In this document: positions 57,187-64,000 of the stretch, piece after piece
Numbering within the stretch: position 1 is the stretch's first letter
Layout of the letters: every line of letters starts with the position of its first letter
Assembly (NCBI GenBank): GCA_014529385.2
Contig: CM043945.1
Coordinates: forward strand, 146,718,241 to 146,782,240
Reading direction: 5' to 3'
Source: Adiantum capillus-veneris
Taxonomy: Eukaryota; Streptophyta; Polypodiopsida; Polypodiales; Pteridaceae
Length of the DNA stretch: 64,000 nucleotides
Program-made: the position numbers and the translations under genes
Notes under the pieces: model-generated
Database searches by the model: none
What the model was told of the DNA's origin: nothing
Seen by the model: only the letters and a program-made list of their open reading frames with translations

Positions 57187-58386
57187 TGTCATGGCATGTA
57201 CATAGTGTGAAATAAAACAATTCACCTCACTTTTGACACTTCTCGATGCATGGAAAGAAAAGCAATAATGTACGTATCATGATATATGCTAAAGCGGCTA
57301 CTGTGGTCTCTATCATGTACATACCTAACCGGGGAGTCGTGGCCCTGGATGTGGTACCTTTGCATGCTTTACCACTTGATAAGATTCTTAATTTGGTTTG
57401 AAAATTTACATATTTCAAGTGTTTCATGGTGGCACACTCATCTGGCCTATAAAGACTGATGCAGGTAAAAACTGCCAAAAATAACAGTTAACAGGTGCCG
57501 TTGCAGAATTGCATAGAAAGTGACCCAAAATGGTATATTGATGAAAAATGATGCTTATCTATGTTTTTTATTCTTATGCGAGAGATCCCACAAATTTAGG
57601 GATTTTCTTGACTCCGTTTGGGATTTTTCGCATAAAAAATGACATGTTTTGGGTCAAAAATGAGATGAAAATGGCCTAGTTTTGGTCCAAAGTGGCAAAA
57701 TGGCCCAAAAATTGACACATCAGCTCATATTTCCATGGGGGAAAAGAGAGAAGGGGGAATTTTACAGGAAAAACTTGCAATTGTTTTCTACTGTGCAATA
57801 GCTTCCATGGTTGCCCGGCCCAATCTATGTGTGCTACAGTCCCGCCTCTTCGCAATCTTGTATCTGAGCTGGTGAGGGAGTGAATTAGGTTTTCTGCTTA
57901 TCGAAATGGTGTTTGGGCTTAGAAGCTTATAAATCTCTACAAAATCAAAAATTGTCGTCGTGTAGGTGGAAGCTCGAGCATTCCTTTCAACTGTTTAATG
58001 TTACGGCTATGTAATTGGGGACGAGACTACATGATACCATGAAAGAGGTTTAGGTTTTCATTGAGAATTGTGCTTGTATGAGAATTGAGGTTTCGTGGCT
58101 GAAACTTTAGTGTTTTTAAATGGTCTTTTTAAGCAAAATTGAATGTGATTTGGTGAACCTCTCATCATAATCTTGACTACGAAAACAAGCAATTTCCAAG
58201 CACGATAGGAAAGAGGGTTTGTGACTTTGTTGTCACACGAACACTCTTAGATTTTCAGTCACCCTTAGACAGAGGATTGGTGATTCTCCACAAATGATTT
58301 TCACAAAGTGTTTGTGACTCTCATATCACAAACTCTCACAGCTAGAGGTTTTACAGCTTCCCAGCTAGACCGCACACATTCCGACA
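57187..58386 (+). mobile_element. Element D: 3' LTR
   Basis: The right 674 bp matches the 5' LTR; the left part has no match there. A CCTATAAAG box at about 57445-57453 would sit in U3, and the purine tract just before 57187 supports this longer limit. The end, CACACATTCCGACA, matches the 5' copy. No target duplication could be matched, because the left end of the 5' LTR is uncertain. Confidence 0.65.
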
Positions 58387-60110
58387 ACATGATTATGCTA
58401 ACAGGTTGAATGCCTCCAAGAAGATAAAGAAAGTCTCCAAGATGCACTAGAACGTGAAAACCAAGATGTAGCAAGCCTCTTTCAAGACCTTCGAAAGAAA
58501 ATTAAAGTAGAGAGTGAGCTTTCAAGAGGGGCCACAAGCTTTAGAGGAAATGATGACAGGAGAATATAGAAAATACACAAAGCTATGCGACTCTTATGAT
58601 GCCATCAAATATATGTTTTCAACCCTCGTGGCCATGTGAAATGTACCTGCTTTTTCCTCAACATCTTAGACTCCTATTTCTATAACAAAGGAGATTAAAG
58701 CATTAAAGGTAGATTTAGCACAAGAACAATATCAAAGGTAGACGATGGAAGCAGAGAAAATAGCGACATTGACACAAAAAGACCCCGAGATCAAGTTATT
58801 GCGAGAGAAAATGGAAAATATAAAGTCGATTTGGCTAGCCATGCAAAAAAGCATGCTCAAGAGATGTAAAGTAAAGATTTGTCAATCAGCGCCATGCAAG
58901 CCAAGGCAATAGTACCGGCCCACCAAACCACACCACGGAGACGATAGGGGTTGAAGGAGTAGACCTTCCCCCCCCCCTTGGACCTACCAAGCACATCTAG
59001 AGGGGGTGGGCTACATGACTTTGAAGAGGAAACTAAACGAGTAGATGCCCAGGGAGGAGCTCTCTAAGTAAATAGAGGATAATCTTGACCACTCACACAT
59101 AGAGTACATGCTTTATGAGCTTAAAGTGCTTGAGTTCGAGTATTCCTTATGATCAAACCAAATGAAGTGGTCAAAAACCAATGATTCCCTTGCCCCTGAT
59201 GAAGCAAGAATCCCTCCTCTCTAAGAAGCTCCTATCCATGCTAGAGCCTGATGCAAAAGGGATTATGAGGATGTACCCATCATTATAGTTGAAGTGCTCT
59301 TGATCTTAGAATGACAACCTGTGTGGAGGAAAAAATGGTTTGAGAAGCGGCCACAAGATGAGACTCTGCAAAAAAACGCACTAGAGAATCTCAGGATTGC
59401 CCCAACCTTTTCTTCAATTCCTCGATGGCAATCCTGGGATAGGTAAGTCATATGGAAGAGTAACATACTCGACTACCCAATGCTATCAAAGCCAATGAAC
59501 AACTACAAGCAAACAGAATCTTATATGGTGCACACAATGCAAGCAGTGATCAATCAAATGCACGATGTGCAAGATTTGACATGCCAAATGTTGACAAATA
59601 TTGCAAAAATTATCCACACATGCATTCAAGTACTTGAAGACATTGATGCTTTAGAACACCCATGGTAGGTGTTCCTAGAAGGCATGCAAGATATAGCATG
59701 GAATCTAGACTGATATGCATGTATGCAAGAATCATATTTATCCCCTCACATTACATACAAACATTCAAAGATGCATCCATGACAGGGTTCTTTGAAATGG
59801 ATTCTACCACTTTTCATCTCCTCACTAAAGATCTGCAAGTGTGGCACATCGCCTACAAGAGTGCAATCCTCAACAACACATTCAAGGAACATAGATACTC
59901 TAGATGCCAAGTTCACATAGATACTCTGGATGCCAAGTTCATACAAATCATAACACTCGAGAAAAGGCAATTCAACTACTGAAGCCCAAAGATGAGGCTT
60001 GCATGAGGACGTGCAATAGCTGTCAGGTAGGATGGGGGGAGTGTTGGCTGAAACACTTAAGGAGCATCCTACTAGCCAACTACATCATTACAAAGCCCAT
60101 CATGTTCATG
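58387..60110 (+). other. Decayed sequence with coiled-coil-like fragments, no identified gene
   Basis: Stops in all frames. Short Lys/Glu-rich pieces (for example EDKESLQDALERENQD near 58420, EIKALKVDLAQEQYQ near 58700) look like broken coiled coil, possibly an older retroelement gag. A 36-bp tandem pair, CATAGATACTCTAGATGCC and its diverged copy, lies at about 59890-59942. Confidence 0.4.
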
Positions 60111-61365
60111 TAATCATATTATTTTTTCAAAAAAGATTTATATAAAGGAGAATTCATGATTGTTCATGAGCCGCATTTATGCACACTCCAGGTGGTAATC
60201 ATTTTGTTCTCAACCTAAAATCCTTGTAAGTCGGCCCTTGGCCAAATGAGAATCCCTAGTATAAGGTTAAAAATCTTTAGTTTGAACACACCATTGTGAC
60301 ATTATCTAAAGTTTTTAAAGAGTTCGATACATACGACTAAGAATGGAAACTTAGTAGCACCTTGTAATCAATTTTTCTCATTCTCTGGTAATCAAAAGTC
60401 AATTTTTATAAGTGCATTATGTTCCTTGGATTTTGTTCTTTTATTATAAGTATTATCATATTTATTTTTTGTGGTTGGTGATTACCTATTTGTGATCTAA
60501 ATCTGTATTTTTTAGTGCAAAAATGATATTCTTGACATTTTGACCATAGGAGGGTCAAGACTAGGACCATCATGGATTGGGATTTCAGTAAAGTTTTCAG
60601 ATGACTATTAGGCTTTGTAGGATAGTGCTCCTGAGCCTATTACAGCTCCTAATAAAGTTTCGTTGCATTCCGAGATGGTATGGTCGGTGATATGGCATGA
60701 TAACCTAAAGCATTGAGATTGGACACACGTAGATTTTTCAGAGTAGAGAGTGATAGATTTGTGATACCGCCCTCTCGTATGCAACCTACATGGAGACATT
60801 AAAAAAACAACTCTGTCAATTCAACTGAGCAGAGAGAGAACAACTAGTCAAAGTTAACTGAGCAGGGGACAATTTACATAGTGTGATCTAGACCCTACTA
60901 ATAATCATTTATCTGAGGCTACTTTAAACTATTCAATTTACTATTGTAGCTATTCACACGGATCCTTTGAAAAATATATGCAATATTTGAAAATAGTAAA
61001 TTTGATCATGATTATTGACGGCCAATTCTAGCAATGTTGTCTCCCACAAGCTTAAGATAGAAGCTATCTTGTCTTTACGTCATTTGTAGGTTATGAATGT
61101 TGGAAGTTGGAGGCTATTGGTTGCACTAATCAATGGGAAACAATTGCATAGAAAATATGTCCTTCGGACAGTAGCTTGTAAGCATATGAGGGAGCGTGTG
61201 CCATGGGAAATGGCTCTAAAAGGGTGGTAGAGGTTAGAAATTATGTGTAAGGTGATGATGGGTGGAGAAGTGTAGCGGTTTTATATTAAGGTGAGGAGGT
61301 TATGAGGTAATGTCAGAGGTTGAGAAGTGTGGTGTTATAGGTAGCCTACTGCTTGCGGAACTAAA
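60111..61365. other. Intergenic sequence downstream of the PR-1-like gene, nothing recognised
   Basis: AT-rich, no open frame above about 60 codons with meaning, no repeat array seen. The 3' untranslated region and poly(A) site of the PR-1-like gene should lie at its right end, but no clear signal could be chosen. Confidence 0.5.
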
Positions 61366-62583
61366 TCATTTATGGGGCGATGTTAGGTAGTAGGGCTTGG
61401 TGCCGATGTAGTTGCCGGGAGGGTCATAGTTGCAAGTCATGAAGACACTGCCGTCGTCGCAGGTGGCCTTGGCACAGCCGAGGCGGGCAGTATTGGCCCA
61501 GATGATTTGAGTGTAGTGGCCGCAGTCGCCGCTGGAGCAGGAGTTGTCGCCGTAATTGTAGTTTTCCTTCTCGCGAACCCACGACGCCACGCACTCTGCC
61601 GGCCCATACCCCGCGCCGCTGCCCCAGAAGATGTTCTCGCCGTAGGACCCGCCCGAGTGCTCCAGGCCGCATCCAGCTGCCCGCCTCTGATTGGCCCAGC
61701 TCTCGGCAAATTGCGCCACCTCATCACTCCACACCAGAGGAGGCAGCCCTACCTCAGCTCGCGCAGCGTTGTGTGGCTCTAGCCACTACCCCTCTGACGA
61801 GGACAATGGCCTCGCAGGGCTGTATGCCGGCTTCTCTGGCTCGGGCTCCCCATACGTAGACTCGGGCTTCTCTGGCTGATACTCCTCTTCAGGCTTCTTG
61901 TAGTATGGCTTGGGCTCCTCCTCCTCCTCCTCCTCAGGCTCGGGCTTCTTGTAGTATGGCTTGGGCTCCTCCTCCTCCTCCTCCTCATGCTCGGGTTTTT
62001 TGTAGTATGGCTTCCTATAGTAAGGCGTGTGATCCTCATACACAACTTCAGGCTCGGTGTCGTCGTACACTGGCTCGGGATCAGGCTTGGTGTAGGCCGG
62101 TTTCTCATAAACTGGCAGCTTGTACTTGGTCTTGGGCTTGTAGACAGGCTTCTTAACAGGATAAGATGGCTTGTAAGGCTTCGTGTACACCGGCTTCTTA
62201 ACAGGATAAGATGGCTTGTAAGGCTTCTTGTACAACGGCTTCTCCTTCTCGCCATCATACTTCTTGTAAGGCTTCTTGTAGACTGGCTTCTTCACATCCT
62301 TGACATAAGGCTTCTTGTAGACAGGCTTCTTAGGATCGTCATCATGGTTGTAATAACCAGTATCATCATCCTCATCATCATCATGGTCTTCCGGCTTCCC
62401 ATAGTGGTAGCCCAAATAGTGCTTCTTCTTGTGGAACTTCTTGCCACCATAGCCGTGCACCTTCTTGTATTTGGGCTCTTCGTCTTCATCAGAGTAAGGT
62501 GAGTAGCTGGCCAGAGTGGACTGGGCGAGAGAGAGGGCAAGCAGGGTGGCGAACACTAGGAGGCGCCCCTTGCTGAGAGCCAT
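61366..62583 (-). pseudogene. PR-1-like secreted CAP-domain protein with Lys/Tyr/Pro-rich stalk; one in-frame TAG
   Basis: Probably a cell-wall or apoplastic protein of the CAP/PR-1 family, which in plants is tied to defence. The frame from ATG 62581-62583 has 406 codons. Residues 1-25 form a clear signal peptide (basic start, then LLVFATLLALSLA). Residues about 30-90 are acidic and His/Lys-rich. About 85-175 carry repeated KKPVYKKPY-type units, and 195-235 carry PEPEEEEE / KPYYKKPE repeats. Residues 267-405 are a complete CAP domain: EPHNAARAEVG, YGENIFWGSG, CGHYTQIIWANT, TCNYDPPGNYIG, with the conserved His and Cys. A TAG at 61786-61788 (codon 266) sits between stalk and domain, in the same frame, where CAG is a simple ancestor. 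Both sides are otherwise open. It may be a fresh pseudogene, a sequencing error or an allele. PR-1 genes are usually intronless, as here. Confidence 0.85.
61840..62340 (-). repeat. Coding repeats of the PR-1-like stalk
   Basis: Repeats of AAGAAGCCTGTCTACAAG-type units (KKPVYK) at about 62130-62340, and two near-identical 60-bp acidic units (PKPYYKKPEPEEEEEEE) at about 61900-62000. Such repeats change length easily. Confidence 0.8.
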
Positions 62584-62749
62584 TGTGCAATTAAATGGCT
62601 AGTAAGACTGGGGGCTCTGGCTTGGAGGTGGCCATGAGCCCTGGTCTGTTCTTAAAGGGTCAAGAACGTGCCTCAATAAGGTGCGCCTCTCCTTAGCATT
62701 TCCGGACATACGGTAGCCGTGCACTGTACTAACGTCAACGCATAGTTCC

Positions 62750-62763
62750 AAGCTTAAATATGA
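62750..62763 (-). promoter_or_regulatory. Possible TATA box of the PR-1-like gene
   Basis: On the minus strand TCATATTTAAGCTT lies about 170 bp upstream of the ATG. No other element was found to confirm it. Confidence 0.3.
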
Positions 62764-62799
62764 CCCAGCAAAATTAACCAAGTTTACATATGCTTTTTC

Positions 62800-64000
62800 C
62801 AAGCGGAACTTTTATGACATTGGGCTAATTTTCACTATGTTTACACTATATTTCTCAAAAGCTAGGATGATTTTTCTTGTTCCTCTTGCTCTCAATCGAC
62901 ATTTTTGAATTTTTTATGCATTTACATTAGGCTTTCCATACCATTGAAACTAGAATAGTGGACACAACCCCTCAAAACTAAGGCTTGCACATAACCACAT
63001 GGACCTACAATGTTTGGGACAACACTCCTAATATCATAAGGAATCACATTCTTCCTGGCTGAAGATTTTACCATTAATAAGTTAAACAATCTTGAAAAAA
63101 AAAACAATTCTGCACATCAAAACAAGCGCCCTTTCTTTCCTTGTCCACAATTTTTTGTATTTAACACTAGTTTGGTACCAAAACAGGACACTTAAAGTGT
63201 TCTTTTTTAACAAATTTAAATTAAATGCTACTTGCATTAAACGGTTTATTTAAGAAAACCGTCTTGATATGCTTAAATATGTTAGCTAGAAGGTCTTTTA
63301 AAAATATAACCTTGCATTTTAAAATCTATCATGATTAAGAACTATACTCATCAAGTTGACCCTCATAAGACTGCCCTTGACGCTTTGAAGAAATCGCCTT
63401 TATAAGCTCAAGAAAAAATGAAACGACTTTGTAGAAAATTTTAGGTGACTCTTCCACAATTTTTCTATAGATAATTGAAAATTTCATATGCAAAAAAAAA
63501 GACTTTGGAGTATATATATAAAATAATGGAAAGATCCATGTGTTTAATATGGTCATTTCAAGCATATCATTGTATACAAAGAAGAATATGTTTCTGATGT
63601 ATTTGTGAGTTTTAGAAAGTGATACATTGCTTGCCCTTTTCATTGAGCACTCAAGGTGGCAAGTAGAAGAGCTTTGGGATGCAACAATTATTGGATCATT
63701 TTAAATTTTCAAAATTGCATAAGAGAAAACTTTCATATTTTCATTTTTGAGACATAAGCATTTAAAACCTCAAATAATATCAAACTTTCCATGTAGATCA
63801 ACTAAATGTATCAAAGTACATGTTACATACACAATTGGGGTGCCTAAAACCTTGGTTTCAATGTTATTATGGAGAACTCAAGATTTTCAAGAGTTTTTGC
63901 ACGATAAAGAATTCAAGATAGAGTTCAAGCAACGAGATTTAATTGAGTTAGAGAGCCCAAAAAATACGTAGTTTCTTGGTTTAAACATATAAAGTCATTT
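62800..64000. other. Upstream intergenic sequence, nothing recognised
   Basis: AT-rich sequence upstream of the PR-1-like gene. Open frames are short and without known motifs. No transposon end was seen. Confidence 0.5.

Noticed and set aside
61424-62502. Long frames overlapping the PR-1-like gene on both strands
   Set aside because: GC-rich coding repeats keep other frames open; only the CAP frame has recognised motifs and a signal peptide.

Overview
The window is plant nuclear DNA. It is dominated by nested Ty3/gypsy LTR retrotransposons, with one complete CACTA (En/Spm) DNA transposon, and a single cellular gene near the right end: a secreted PR-1/CAP-family protein on the minus strand. 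The transposase genes have GT-AG introns, the retroelement lineages are plant types, and PR-1 is a land-plant secreted family. The dense nesting suggests a large, repeat-rich genome. I cannot name the species; a gymnosperm or fern is possible but unproven.

Block 1 (1-11745, minus). Gypsy element A has a 995-bp 5' LTR at 10751-11745, a tRNA-Asp-type primer site, a roughly 2-kb leader, gag, protease, RT, RNase H and two tandem integrase zinc-binding modules. It runs off the left edge. Its RT is split by a 1555-bp solo LTR (1718-3272).

Block 2 (11746-25970, plus). A sits at the left edge of element B, a decayed relative of A in the opposite orientation. B is also split by element E (13714-22891, minus). 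E is a young, nearly intact Tat-type gypsy element with near-identical LTRs, a 4-bp target duplication CTGC, an extra ORF before gag and a second RNase H domain. 25971-28953 holds no gene that I recognise.

Block 3 (about 28954-58386, plus). An old gypsy element D is split twice. Element F (30280-35111), non-coding with LTR-like ends and TSD TATAG, interrupts gag. Element C (about 35773-52457), a chromovirus-type gypsy element with a tRNA-Met primer site, interrupts gag further on. The 3' LTR of C in turn carries a complete CACTA transposon (44592-52241, TSD GGG). The CACTA carries TNP2-type and TNPA-type genes, each with one in-frame stop, and a broken fragment of a heavy-metal-associated (HMA) gene. 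This gives a four-level nest: D > C > CACTA > captured HMA fragment.

Block 4 (58387-64000) is decayed sequence followed by the PR-1-like gene (61366-62583, minus). That gene has a signal peptide, a long Lys/Tyr/Pro-rich and acidic repeat stalk and a C-terminal CAP domain, with one in-frame TAG between stalk and domain.

No CRISPR, rRNA or convincing tRNA gene was seen. Almost every retroelement gene is broken by stops or frameshifts, several of them CGA to TGA, as expected from cytosine deamination in methylated DNA. All boundaries were read by eye from repeats and frame continuity.
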